Source of the DNA: Rhodospirillales bacterium
Lineage (GTDB): Bacteria; Pseudomonadota; Alphaproteobacteria; Rhodospirillales; Casp-alpha2
Direction of reading: 5' to 3'
Assembly: GCA_021775095.1 (NCBI GenBank)
Contig: JAJFII010000070.1
Coordinates: forward strand, 31,056 to 95,055
Length of the DNA: 64,000 nt
In this document: one piece after another, positions 11,173 through 18,790 of the stretch
Layout: each line of letters begins with the position of its first letter
How positions within the stretch are numbered: position 1 is the first letter of the stretch
Position numbers and translations under genes: made by a program
The notes under the pieces: generated by a model
Told to the model about the DNA's origin: nothing
What the model saw: only the letters and a program-made list of their open reading frames with translations
The model's database searches: none

Positions 11173-11567
11173 CAGACATCTCCCAACAGGGCATAACCGG
11201 CAAACCAGGTCAGCAAAGTCAAAACGATGGAAAACACGACGACCGCAATGCCCGTTGTCCGGACCTGGGACAGCGCAAACCCCTTGCCAAAGTCCCATCC
11301 CAGGTGGCGCACGCCATTTCCCAGATGAAAATAAAGGGAAAAAGTCAGACCCAACAGAACCAACCGACCCAACCACGATCCCATAAACGATTGCGCCGCC
11401 TGAAACGCCTCAGGACCGTAGGTCGCTGAAATCAGCCAGTAGGAGAGCACAAGGGCACCAATGGTCAGAGCAATCCCCGTCATACGATGGGTAATCGACA
11501 AAACCGAGGTAATTTGTTTTTTGTAAATTTGCAGATGCGGCGACAGGGGCCGGTTTTGCGCTGCCAT
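11172..11567 (-). CDS. sdhC: Succinate dehydrogenase cytochrome b556 subunit
   Basis: First gene of sdhCDAB, 131 residues. RPLSPHLQIYKKQITSVLSITHRMTG is the signature of the SdhC family: SPHLxIY, then SxxHRxTG with the Ser/Arg quinone-site residues. A second signature, HLGNGVRHLGWDFG, holds the haem-ligand histidine. Three transmembrane helices follow the expected pattern. A GAGG ribosome site lies about 10 nt before the ATG, and the 5' untranslated region carries a GGGGC/GCCCC hairpin (about 11598-11615). Confidence 0.95.
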   Translation of the reverse strand: MAAQNRPLSPHLQIYKKQITSVLSITHRMTGIALTIGALVLSYWLISATYGPEAFQAAQSFMGSWLGRLVLLGLTFSLYFHLGNGVRHLGWDFGKGFALSQVRTTGIAVVVFSIVLTLLTWFAGYALLGDV

Positions 11568-11626
11568 GGGGTCAGACCTCGTCCATGTTGTTTTTTGGGG
11601 GCTTTCTTCGCCCCTTCAATTGTTAA

Positions 11627-11655
11627 TTGGTATACATCCGACGGTATGAAGTCAA
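11627..11655 (-). promoter_or_regulatory. Putative promoter of the sdh operon
   Basis: Minus-strand TTGACT (11655-11650) and TACCAA (11632-11627), with 17 bp between, would start a transcript about 50 nt upstream of sdhC. The -35 is a strong match, the -10 only fair. No other good candidate was seen nearby. Confidence 0.4.
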
Positions 11656-11740
11656 CGTTCGCAGGTGCGAAAATTACCCCGGTTGTAAAGCCTAGAGGGC
11701 GGGCCCAATGGTCCGTGCCAGCAGCGTTTTGCCTGGCAAA

Positions 11741-11876
11741 CGGTGGATAGGAGGACTGACGTTAAGCCAAGAATTACGGATATTTGTAACAGGTCACTGT
11801 GGATAAGGTGTGGGCATTATGTGCATAGACCGCCAAGTTACCCACAGAAAAAGTCAGTTACCCCCATGATTCCACA
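11741..11876. other. Cluster of DnaA-box-like 9-mers
   Basis: TGTGGATAA at 11798-11806 is a perfect DnaA box (TTATCCACA on the other strand). TTACCCACA at 11838-11846 differs from consensus at one base; GGTGGATAG near 11741 and TTACCCCCA at 11858-11866 differ at two. Four such sites lie within about 130 bp of gene-free DNA, with a GANTC site at 11869. This could be a DnaA-titration or control site for sdhC, or less likely an origin; no origin-marker gene lies beside it. Confidence 0.35.
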
Positions 11877-12203
11877 TTGTCTGATGCGGCAGAATTAAAG
11901 CATTGTTGGCGGGTACGAAAGAGTGCCGTATTCGGGTTGTTAGGTTCTGGTGGTGTTGCTCCACAGCGACAGGACAAGAACAGAGCGGGGTCGTCTCCAA
12001 GGCATTTAGTCGAATAATCTGGTGTTAGGCCCGTTATTCGGTTCGGATCGCCAATACCCAATGCCGCTTGCGGTGCGGGTTTGGCAGTTTGTGCGGTTCG
12101 CACAACAACGGTTACCAGCGGATGATCTCTGCCCAGGGTGCATCTCAGGAAATCGTTGGTGAAACGCAAAAAGCTCTTTTGTGTGCGGGGCCTGGCCGGC
12201 TCC

Positions 12204-12281
12204 AAGAGGCATCAGATTGGCACGATTTTGTCGTGTCGTTAGGTGGGTTTCCCAGGACCAGCCTGTCTGATGCCTCTTTTT
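12204..12281 (+). other. Structured inverted repeat with terminal T-run (candidate small-RNA 3' end)
   Basis: Arms 12204-12216 and 12266-12278 pair perfectly over 13 bp (AAGAGGCATCAGA with its complement). The 49-nt interior can form two further hairpins: GGCACGA/TCGTGTC (12219-12237) and TGGG/CCCA (12244-12254), giving a three-way junction. TTTTT follows the closing stem at 12277-12281, so on the plus strand it has the form of an intrinsic terminator or small-RNA tail. No plus-strand gene precedes it, and a promoter could not be assigned. Confidence 0.4.
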
Positions 12282-12542
12282 ATTATCAAAGCAGCGAATC
12301 GGGCGCAACCGTTTTTTTCCTTGAATCATAACAGCTTAGACCCTGGCCATCGAATTGGATTCCGGGCCTTAAACTATTGAGTCGTTTCAAGGGGTTAAGG
12401 CGACGGCAAGATCTTTGCCAAAGGGCCCCATTGACAGGTTTTGTTCACGCGGCCGTCGGCAGATCTTGTTAAAGCCAACCGTCGGGGCCAAAATTTGGCT
12501 TCGATTCGCGGCGCAGATACCGGCAGTTAAATTAGCAAATAA

Positions 12543-12593
12543 GGAGCGGGCCCTGTGCCGGTCATCCGGATCTCTTGTCCGATCCGGCGCTCC
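12543..12593 (-). terminator. Putative terminator of mch
   Basis: On the minus strand, 9 bp after the mch stop, an outer GGAGCG/CGCTCC stem (12593-12588 and 12548-12543) encloses a perfect CCGGATC/GATCCGG stem (12587-12581, 12572-12566). The AT-rich sequence TTATTTGC follows. The T-run is weak, hence modest confidence. Confidence 0.4.
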
Positions 12594-12601
12594 GATCCGG
12601 C

Positions 12602-13660
12602 TCACGGGCGGCGCGGCATTAAAACCCAGTAGTCAAAATCCAGCAGGGTGGCCGCCAGATATTTCCCGTCGCCGTCTGTTAGGGGAAACGCGCTGTTGTC
12701 CTGATCCTTAGTGGCAACGGTCCTCAGCCGCAGGGCACCGATGTCCCTGCGGCCCGGCAGTTCGGATTTCTCAATGACTTCCGACCAGGCAGAAATGGTA
12801 TCGCCGGCAAAGGCCGGGTTACAATGGGTGCCGCCATTTATCGCGACAATTTTGAATCCATTGGCGAGCCCGTTGAACGACAGGGCGCGGGCCAGACTGA
12901 TAATGTGTCCGCCATATATCAGGCGACGACCAAACCGGCTTTCACCTTGGGCAAATTGATTAAAATGGACCTTGGCGGTATTTTGATAAAGCCGGGTTGC
13001 CATCATATGTTCAGCTTCCTCTATGGTCATGCCGTCCACATGATTTATTTTTTCGCCAACTTGATAGTCTTCAAACAGATGTTCGGAGCCCGCCAGATCC
13101 GTCTCATAAGTGCTGAGATCAAATTCGGACGGGACCGTGAAATCGGTGACCGTGAGGTGTGTTGGCAATTGGGGAACGGACGGTTCTGGAGGCACCGCCT
13201 TCGGGTTTCGTTTGTTGACCATAACCCAACGGACATAATCAACCACCATATCGCCATGCTGATTACGGCCTTGCGAGTGGATATAAACGACCCCGGTTTT
13301 GCCGCTGGAGTTCTCCTTTAGGCCGATTATTTGTGAGCGGGCAATCACCGTGTCGCCTGGATAGACAAGGCCGCCAAAGGTGGCCGCCGCATATCCCAGA
13401 TTGGCCACCGCATTTACCGAGACGTCTGCTACTGTTTTTCCAAAAACCATATGGAAAACCAACAGGTCGTCGAGGGGAGCCCCCTCTAATCCCAGGTTCA
13501 TGGCAAAGATGTCGGACGAATTGAGGGCAAAACGGGATCCATAAAGGGCCGTGTAGAGAGCAACGTCGCCTTCGGTCACGGTCCTTGGCGTGGCGTGGAT
13601 AAATTCCTGATTGAGCGTAAAGTCCTCAAAATAATTTCCATCGGAAGTTTTTTGTGTCAT
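12602..13660 (-). CDS. mch: MaoC-family dehydratase, probable mesaconyl-CoA hydratase
   Basis: The 352-residue product contains two MaoC/hot-dog modules (about residues 10-160 and 190-345), the layout of mesaconyl-CoA (2-methylfumaryl-CoA) hydratase from the ethylmalonyl-CoA pathway. Diagnostic stretches are YFEDFTLNQEFIHATPRTVTEGD, ALYGSRFALNSSDIFA, NLGYAAATFGGLVYPGDTV, and the second-domain VHFNQFAQGESRFGRRLIYGGHIISLARAL. It follows a CitE-family lyase gene by 9 bp. Mch hydrates mesaconyl-CoA to beta-methylmalyl-CoA, which that lyase family cleaves to glyoxylate and propionyl-CoA. Crotonyl-CoA carboxylase/reductase and the mutases are not in the window, so the full pathway is inferred. Confidence 0.82.
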   Translation of the reverse strand: MTQKTSDGNYFEDFTLNQEFIHATPRTVTEGDVALYTALYGSRFALNSSDIFAMNLGLEGAPLDDLLVFHMVFGKTVADVSVNAVANLGYAAATFGGLVYPGDTVIARSQIIGLKENSSGKTGVVYIHSQGRNQHGDMVVDYVRWVMVNKRNPKAVPPEPSVPQLPTHLTVTDFTVPSEFDLSTYETDLAGSEHLFEDYQVGEKINHVDGMTIEEAEHMMATRLYQNTAKVHFNQFAQGESRFGRRLIYGGHIISLARALSFNGLANGFKIVAINGGTHCNPAFAGDTISAWSEVIEKSELPGRRDIGALRLRTVATKDQDNSAFPLTDGDGKYLAATLLDFDYWVLMPRRP

Positions 13661-13669
13661 TCGGGTTTC

Positions 13670-14539
13670 CTATTCTTCCCTCTCGGCGATGGCTTCGGCC
13701 ATGGCAACCAGGTAGGTGGCGCTCTCAACGTGAAGGTTCTCGATGAGTTTTCCTTCAACAACAACAACCCCCTGGCCCTGGCGTGCTGCCGCTTCATGGG
13801 CCGCAATAATGCGCCGCGACCAGGCAATGTCTTCAGGCGACGGCGCATATACCGAATTGGCCATATCGATGGTTTTTGGGTGGATCAGTGTTTTTCCATC
13901 CATGCCCATCTCCTTGCCCTGGATACAAGCCCTACGAAACCCGGCCTCATCATTCAAATCCAAATGGACGCCGTCCAAAATCGCAATACCCGCCGCGTGG
14001 GCCGCCAGAACGCACAGCTCCAACGACAGTAAAAACGGTAACCGATCCTTGGTATGAGCGGCATTCAGGTCTTTCGCCAGGTCGGACGTGCCCAAAACCA
14101 AGCCACCCACCCGGTCGTTGGCAAAGGCGATTTCCTCCGCATGAAGAATGCCCAGGGGTGTTTCCATCATGCACCAAATCGCCAGGTCAGGCGGGGCGCC
14201 CGCATCATCGAGGACCGAAATCGCGTCTTCAACCATCGTTTTGGTTTCAATCTTTGGCAACAAAACCGCATCGGCACCGATCAATGCAACCGCCTTTAAA
14301 TCGGCCTCTCCCCACGCGCTGTCCAACCCGTTGACCCGGACAATTAGCTCGCGTCTGCCATATCCACCCTGGCGAACGGCATCACAGATCTGGCTTCGTG
14401 CGGTTGCTTTTGCATCCGGCGTAACGGCATCCTCCAAGTCGAGAATCAGACCATCGGCCTTTAACCCACGGCCTTTTTCCAGGGCGCGGGCGTTGGAGCC
14501 AGGCATGTAAAGGACGGATCTCCGGGGACGATTTTGCAT
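13670..14539 (-). CDS. HpcH/HpaI (CitE-like) malyl-CoA lyase or malyl-CoA thioesterase
   Basis: The start is the ATG at 14539 (MQNRPRRSVLYMPGSN), with AAGG about 10 nt upstream; the longer frame begins with TTG and is less likely. The product has 289 residues. RSVLYMPGSNARALEKG, GLILDLEDAVTPDAK (Mg-binding Asp/Glu), LIVRVNGLDSAWGEADL, VLLPKIET, IWCMMETPLGIL and the C-terminal GKTLIHPKTIDMAN are CitE-family hallmarks. The ending VVEGKLIENLHVESA is closer, from memory, to (3S)-malyl-CoA thioesterase (Mcl2) than to malyl-CoA lyase (Mcl1). Being 9 bp upstream of mch ties it to the ethylmalonyl-CoA route. It is divergent from pdxY across 78 bp. Confidence 0.8.
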   Translation of the reverse strand: MQNRPRRSVLYMPGSNARALEKGRGLKADGLILDLEDAVTPDAKATARSQICDAVRQGGYGRRELIVRVNGLDSAWGEADLKAVALIGADAVLLPKIETKTMVEDAISVLDDAGAPPDLAIWCMMETPLGILHAEEIAFANDRVGGLVLGTSDLAKDLNAAHTKDRLPFLLSLELCVLAAHAAGIAILDGVHLDLNDEAGFRRACIQGKEMGMDGKTLIHPKTIDMANSVYAPSPEDIAWSRRIIAAHEAAARQGQGVVVVEGKLIENLHVESATYLVAMAEAIAEREE

Positions 14540-14617
14540 AGGCCAAGAACCTTCGCAGTTGCACAAAAATGTAAGGGGACACTACAATTACCGGGGGCTT
14601 TATGGCAAGGTCGAGGA

Positions 14618-15493
14618 ATGTCTATTTTATCCGTGCAATCCCATGTCACCTATGGCCATGTCGGCAATTCGGCGGCGGTTTTTATTTTGCAGTCGCTGGG
14701 CCATCGGGTATGGCCAGTTCATACGGTTCAGTTAAGCAATCATCCCGGTTACCCCCATGTGGGCGGTGGTGTGGTGCCGGCCGAGCAGTTGACAGCCATC
14801 TTCAATGGCCTGCGGGATAACAACTGGTTGGATGAATGTGCAGCCGTGCTTGGCGGGTATATGGGGTCATTGGAAAATGCTGACGCCACGTTAAAGGCGG
14901 TTGGCTTGGTAAAACACCATCAGCCGGAAGCGTTTTATATCTGCGATCCGGTCATTGGTGATCGGCCGGAGGGCGTCTATGTGCCCAAAGAGATCATCGA
15001 TTTTTACCGCGATCAGGCTTTGCCCGAAGCAGATGTTTTCACACCCAATCTGTTTGAGCTGGAAATATTAAGCGGCGCCGCTGTTTCATCTGTCGAGGAT
15101 ATTTGTGCTGCCGCCCGGACCCTGATTAAACGCGGCCCGCAAATTGTCATTGTCACTTCCCTATTGACGCAAACGCCGGGCGGTGGGTTGGCAACCCTTT
15201 TGGTCACCGATAACCAGGCATGGCATGTGGAGACCCCCCTGTATCCCTGCAAGGCAAAGGGTGCTGGTGATGTTTTTGCGGCCCTTTGGACCGGCCACTG
15301 GTTAAACGGAAATCCGCCTGAAGCCGCATTGGCTCGGGCCGTATCGGGAGTGTGTTCGCTGGTAAAAGCGACGGCGGATGCGTCGGTAACGGGCCCGGTG
15401 ACCCAGGTCTCTCGGTCGGCGGAGTTACCCGTCGTTGGCCATATTAATGAGGCATTGGCACCGACACCCTTTTATAGGCCGAATTTGCTTTAG
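14618..15493 (+). CDS. pdxY: Pyridoxal kinase
   Basis: Phosphorylates pyridoxal to PLP in the salvage pathway. The start chosen is the ATG at 14618 (MSILSVQSHVTYGHVGNSAAVF) with GAGG just upstream; the product has 291 residues. Features of the ribokinase-like family are SHVTYGHVGNSAA, the HTVQLSNHPGYPHVGG flap, YICDPVIGD, PNLFELEILSG, VIVTSLL and the catalytic anion-hole stretch CKAKGAGDVFAALWTG. It is monocistronic, divergent from the CitE-like gene. Confidence 0.94.
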   Translation: MSILSVQSHVTYGHVGNSAAVFILQSLGHRVWPVHTVQLSNHPGYPHVGGGVVPAEQLTAIFNGLRDNNWLDECAAVLGGYMGSLENADATLKAVGLVKHHQPEAFYICDPVIGDRPEGVYVPKEIIDFYRDQALPEADVFTPNLFELEILSGAAVSSVEDICAAARTLIKRGPQIVIVTSLLTQTPGGGLATLLVTDNQAWHVETPLYPCKAKGAGDVFAALWTGHWLNGNPPEAALARAVSGVCSLVKATADASVTGPVTQVSRSAELPVVGHINEALAPTPFYRPNLL

Positions 15494-15756
15494 CACTATT
15501 TTTCAAAGGCGTACGGATACCCGTGGTGGCGTGCAACGGGCCGCCAGTCCTGGGAGAAATTGACATTTTCATAAATCAACATCATGCCTGTTCAGGAAAT
15601 TGTCCAAAGAAGCGAGTTCTCAGTTATTAATTCTCTTTATGAGATAATTCCCTTTCGAATTCCAAAATTACCTATTATGGTATGATTCCAAATATGATGC
15701 GGAAGTCTTTTAACCAGGAAATAACCAAATCGACGGCGCGGTATAAGAAGGGCTTG

Positions 15757-16269
15757 ATGACGAATTATTTGAAGGATGTCAGCATACTCATTGTCGATGA
15801 TCAGGATTTTATCCGGTCCGTCATACGGCAAATACTGAAGGTTTTGGGGTGTTCAAAAATTAAGGATGCCTCCAGCGGCAAACAGGCGTGGGATATGACT
15901 GCCGCCCTTAAACCGGATGTGATCATAACCGATTGGCAAATGGTGCCCATGAGCGGATTGGATTTGGCCCGTCGTTTGCGAACGGATCCACACAGTCCGG
16001 ACCCTTTTATTCCGATCATCATGATGACCGGTTATGGGGAAGTCGATCGGGTCATTGAGGCGCGGGACATCGGCGTCAATGAATATGTGATTAAACCCAT
16101 TTCCGCCAAATCCCTTTACTCCCGCATTCAAGCCATAATCGAGCACCCGCGGGATTTTGTCCGCACGAATAACTATTTCGGGCCCGACCGGAGACGGCGG
16201 ACGAAAGCGGTTGCCATCGACCGCCGCCGTTCCGAGAGCCTGAAGTTAGCCAAAGCCGTTAATCAGTAA
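15757..16269 (+). CDS. CheY-like response regulator, single receiver domain
   Basis: The start at the ATG at 15757 (MTNYLKDVSILIVDD) is preceded by AGAAGGG; an ATG at 15682 would add 25 residues without a ribosome site. The product has 170 residues. The receiver domain spans about 8-130: acidic pair DDQD, phospho-acceptor in VIITDWQMVPMSGLDLARRL, MMTGYG, and the conserved lysine in EYVIKPISAKSL. The tail FGPDRRRRTKAVAIDRRR is basic and common in alphaproteobacterial single-domain regulators. No partner kinase is adjacent. The protein may act in motility or stress signalling; the output is unknown. Confidence 0.88.
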   Translation: MTNYLKDVSILIVDDQDFIRSVIRQILKVLGCSKIKDASSGKQAWDMTAALKPDVIITDWQMVPMSGLDLARRLRTDPHSPDPFIPIIMMTGYGEVDRVIEARDIGVNEYVIKPISAKSLYSRIQAIIEHPRDFVRTNNYFGPDRRRRTKAVAIDRRRSESLKLAKAVNQ

Positions 16270-16311
16270 GGCAATTGCCGGACCGCTGCCGACGGGTCGG
16301 TCAGACGTCGG

Positions 16312-17343
16312 TTAGGCGGCTTTTCGCAAATGCAGACGGACCAGTTCCTCGGCGATTTGCACCGTATTCAGGGCTGCGCCCTTGCGCAGGTTATCGGACA
16401 CAATCCACAAGTTGAGACCCGAATCGACCGACGGGTCGGAACGGATCCGCGACACATAAACCGGATCTTCGCCGGCACATTCCTGTGGTGTCACATAACC
16501 ACCGTTTTCCCGGTGATCAATCACGGTCACACCCGGTGCCCGTTCCAGCACAGCCCGCGCCCGCTTCTCATCGATCTCTTTTTCAAATTCCAGGTTAACG
16601 GCCTCTCCGTGGCCGATGAAGGTTGGTATCCGGACGCAGGTCGCCGACACCTTGATTTTTGGATCCAGGATTTTTTTGGTCTCGACGATCATCTTCCATT
16701 CTTCTTTGGTTGACCCGTCATCCATGAACACATCAATGTGCGGTATCGCGTTAAAAGCAATTTGTTTTGTAAAAATTTCCTGGTGTTGTTGGGCCGGCTG
16801 GTTGACAAAAATACCCTTGGTCTGGTTGAACAGTTCATCCATAGCCGGTTTGCCGCCGCCGGACGTGGATTGGTAGGTCGAGACAACAATTCGTTTGATG
16901 GTCGCCAGATCATGCAAGGGTTTTAAGGCGACCAGCATTTGAATGGTCGAGCAGTTGGGGTTGGCTATGATGCCGCGTTTGGTGTATCCGGCGATCGCAC
17001 CCGGGTTAACTTCCGGAATGATCAACGGCACATCCGGGTCCATCCGGAACTGCGACGTATTATCAATGACAACCGCCCCGGCCTTGGTCGCGATCGGCAC
17101 AAATTTGGCAGATACGGACGCGCCTGGTGAAGACAGCACAATATCCGTTCCGGCAAAATCATACCCGTCCAGATTTTGTACCGTCAGGACTTCATCTTCG
17201 CCGTAGGAGATTTCAGTACCGACAGATTTTGCGGAGGCCAGCGCGACAACTTCGTCGGCCGGAAACTTCCGTTCGGCCATTATGGAAAGGGCTTCCCGCC
17301 CGACATTTCCCGTGGCCCCGACAACAGCAACTTTGTAACCCAT
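16312..17343 (-). CDS. asd: Aspartate-semialdehyde dehydrogenase
   Basis: Reduces beta-aspartyl phosphate to aspartate semialdehyde, the branch-point precursor of Lys, Thr, Met and Ile. It has 343 residues. VAVVGATGNVGREAL binds NADP, the catalytic cysteine is C131 in ANPNCSTIQM, the acid/base histidine lies in RIPTFIGHGEAVN near residue 246, and SAKSVG and SQFRMDPD are typical. An AAGGAG site lies 7 nt before the ATG. It is not simply the last gene of leuCDB: two stem-loops and a Thr-rich leader peptide separate it from leuB, implying its own amino-acid-responsive attenuation. Confidence 0.97.
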   Translation of the reverse strand: MGYKVAVVGATGNVGREALSIMAERKFPADEVVALASAKSVGTEISYGEDEVLTVQNLDGYDFAGTDIVLSSPGASVSAKFVPIATKAGAVVIDNTSQFRMDPDVPLIIPEVNPGAIAGYTKRGIIANPNCSTIQMLVALKPLHDLATIKRIVVSTYQSTSGGGKPAMDELFNQTKGIFVNQPAQQHQEIFTKQIAFNAIPHIDVFMDDGSTKEEWKMIVETKKILDPKIKVSATCVRIPTFIGHGEAVNLEFEKEIDEKRARAVLERAPGVTVIDHRENGGYVTPQECAGEDPVYVSRIRSDPSVDSGLNLWIVSDNLRKGAALNTVQIAEELVRLHLRKAA

Positions 17344-17391
17344 TTTTAACTCCTTTTCGTTTTGGCCCGATCACAAACGAACTTTACCAAA

Positions 17392-17420
17392 ACGACAAAA
17401 GCCCGCGGTTTTCGCGGGCC
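17392..17420 (-). terminator. Intrinsic terminator in the asd leader (attenuator stem 3:4)
   Basis: On the minus strand GCCCGCG (17419-17413) pairs with CGCGGGC (17407-17401) across an AAAAC loop, a 7-bp all-GC stem. It is followed at once by TTTTGTCGTTTTGG. It lies 28 nt after the leader-peptide stop and about 50 nt before the asd start, in the position of an attenuation terminator. Confidence 0.8.
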
Positions 17421-17558
17421 GGTTCCTAAATAAACACGATTGCCCGCTTATGGCGTGGTTGGTTTGGATTTGATTGTGGTTGTCAGTGAGGCGGGTTGGC
17501 CCGTCCGCAGTGCGGCTGGCCGGTCCATAGACGTGAATTTTTCAAATAAAATCATCAT
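17397..17558 (-). promoter_or_regulatory. Putative ribosome-mediated transcription attenuator of asd
   Basis: The pieces in transcription order are as follows. A leader peptide runs 17558-17448. Segment 1, CGGG-CCAA-CCCG (17503-17492, with CCCGC at 17495-17491), lies within it, before the Thr codons. Segment 2, GCGGGC (17447-17442), immediately follows the stop codon. Segment 3 is GCCCGC (within 17419-17413) and segment 4 is CGCGGGC (17407-17401) plus T-run. Segment 2 can pair with segment 1 or segment 3, and segment 3 with 4. A ribosome stalled at the Thr run would mask segment 1 and favour the 2:3 antiterminator; one reaching the stop would mask segment 2 and permit the 3:4 terminator. The layout is seen directly; the regulation is inferred. 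Confidence 0.7.
17448..17558 (-). CDS. Threonine-rich leader peptide of the asd attenuator
   Basis: A 36-codon frame starts at ATG 17558 (a second ATG follows directly) with GAGGA 5 nt upstream, a much better ribosome site than most in the window. It ends in the stretch SLTTTIKSKPTTP before TAA: five Thr, one Ile and two Lys in the last dozen residues, the end products of the pathway that Asd feeds. No protein family was recognised, as expected for a leader peptide. The reading frame continues open upstream into leuB antiframe sequence, but the ribosome site and position favour the short form. Confidence 0.65.
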   Translation of the reverse strand: MMILFEKFTSMDRPAALRTGQPASLTTTIKSKPTTP

Positions 17559-17590
17559 CAATTCCTCAAAATCGCGGCCAGATGTAAACG

Positions 17591-17629
17591 AAAAAAGTTT
17601 TCGATGCAAGCTTTTGCACTTGCATCGAA
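17591..17629 (-). terminator. Intrinsic terminator of leuB
   Basis: Minus-strand TTCGATGCAAG (17629-17619) pairs perfectly over 11 bp with CTTGCATCGAA (17610-17600) across an 8-nt loop. AAACTTTTTT follows (to 17591). It starts 12 bp after the leuB stop, so leuCDB transcription should largely end here, before the asd leader. Confidence 0.85.
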
Positions 17630-17641
17630 GTAACGTTTCCA

Positions 17642-18751
17642 TCAGGCGGCTAACTTGTCCAGTTCCTGGGTCACCGCATCGCCCATCTGGGTACACGATA
17701 CCAAAGTCATGCCGTCCTGCATGATATCGCCGGTCCTCAGGCCGTTGGCCAAAACGTTTTTGACTGCCTGTTCGATATAATCGGCATCTTCGCCCATATC
17801 GAAGCTGTAGCGGAGCGTCATGGCATAGGACAAAATCATCGCCAGGGGATTGGCTTTGTCTTGACCGGCAATGTCCGGGGCCGAACCGTGTACCGGTTCG
17901 TACATGGCTTTGCGGCGGCCGTCCGCATCGGCAGCGCCTAAGGATGCCGATGGCAACATGCCCAAGGACCCGGTCAGCATGGCAGCGCAATCGGAAAGAA
18001 TATCACCAAACAGATTATCCGTGACAATGACGTCAAATTGTTTGGGTTCGCGCACCAACTGCATGGCGCAGTTATCGGCGTACATATGCTCCAGCGCAAT
18101 ATCGGGATAATCATTACCGACTGTCGTCGCAATTTCGCGCCACAAAACCCCGGTCTCCATGACATTGGCTTTTTCAACCGATGTCAGCTTGCCACCCCGT
18201 TTGCCGGCCAGCTCGAAGGCCGCGCGGACAACCCGTTCGATCTCGAGCTCCGTATAGCGTTGGGTGTCGACGGCCTCGCGAACCCCATCGGCATTGACCG
18301 ACACGCCACGCGGTTGACCGAAATAAACGCCCGCCGTCAGTTCGCGGACAATCATGATGTCGAGGTCAGAAACCAGCTCTGTTTTCAGGCTTGACGCTTC
18401 GGCCAGCGCCGGCATCACCGTTGCCGGGCGTAAATTGGCAAACAGATCCAGCTCCTTGCGAATTTTTAAAAGCCCGGCTTCGGGGCGGGCATCGCGGGCC
18501 ACGTTATCCCATTTTGGTCCACCGACAGCGCCGAGCAAAACCGCATCCACATTAAAAGCTTTTTCGAGGGTTGAGTCGGCCAACGACGTGCCATGCACAT
18601 CATAGGCAGATCCGCCCACGAGGTCTTCTTCCACATCGAAGGAAACGTGACGGCGTTTGTCCATCCATTCGATCACATGACGGACCTGGCCCATCACTTC
18701 TTTGCCAATGCCGTCACCGGGCAGGAAAAGCATTTTTTTATTGGAACTCAT
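17642..18751 (-). CDS. leuB: 3-isopropylmalate dehydrogenase
   Basis: NAD-dependent oxidative decarboxylation of 3-isopropylmalate in leucine synthesis. The start chosen is the ATG at 18751 ([16 protein letters not shown]), since the longer frame starts with TTG; the product has 369 residues. [16 protein letters not shown], the substrate-binding [13 protein letters not shown], the [16 protein letters not shown] stretch, [15 protein letters not shown] (metal-binding aspartates) and [18 protein letters not shown] are all present. It is preceded by leuD by about 40 bp and followed by a strong terminator. Confidence 0.97.
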   Translation of the reverse strand: MSSNKKMLFLPGDGIGKEVMGQVRHVIEWMDKRRHVSFDVEEDLVGGSAYDVHGTSLADSTLEKAFNVDAVLLGAVGGPKWDNVARDARPEAGLLKIRKELDLFANLRPATVMPALAEASSLKTELVSDLDIMIVRELTAGVYFGQPRGVSVNADGVREAVDTQRYTELEIERVVRAAFELAGKRGGKLTSVEKANVMETGVLWREIATTVGNDYPDIALEHMYADNCAMQLVREPKQFDVIVTDNLFGDILSDCAAMLTGSLGMLPSASLGAADADGRRKAMYEPVHGSAPDIAGQDKANPLAMILSYAMTLRYSFDMGEDADYIEQAVKNVLANGLRTGDIMQDGMTLVSCTQMGDAVTQELDKLAA

Positions 18752-18790
18752 AAGCGGTTTCTTCTTTCTCAAAGGCTATCGAAATAACAA

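Larger units (their letters stand above)
11568..12601. other. 1-kb region without a recognisable gene
   Basis: Between sdhC and mch no frame resembles a known protein. The longest frames (11858-12205 minus, 12006-12329 minus, 12068-12331 plus) are Arg/Pro-rich, lack ribosome sites and look like noise. The region holds the sdh promoter, a cluster of DnaA-box-like 9-mers (11741-11876), a long inverted repeat ending in a T-run (12204-12281), two diverged copies of a CGGCAGATCTT-type sequence (about 12401-12476), and the mch terminator. Confidence 0.6.

Noticed and set aside
11568..12601. Chromosomal origin of replication
   Set aside because: The DnaA-like boxes are suggestive, but no dnaA, hemE, parAB or gidAB neighbour, no strand switch and no clear AT-rich unwinding element were found, so only a box cluster is reported.
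15560..15588. Promoter of the response regulator from TTGACA at 15560
   Set aside because: No acceptable -10 lies 16-18 bp downstream.
17559..17990. Extending the Thr-rich leader into a 180-codon gene
   Set aside because: The extension is antiframe to the leuB 3' end and Arg/His-rich; the strong ribosome site at 17558 marks the short frame.
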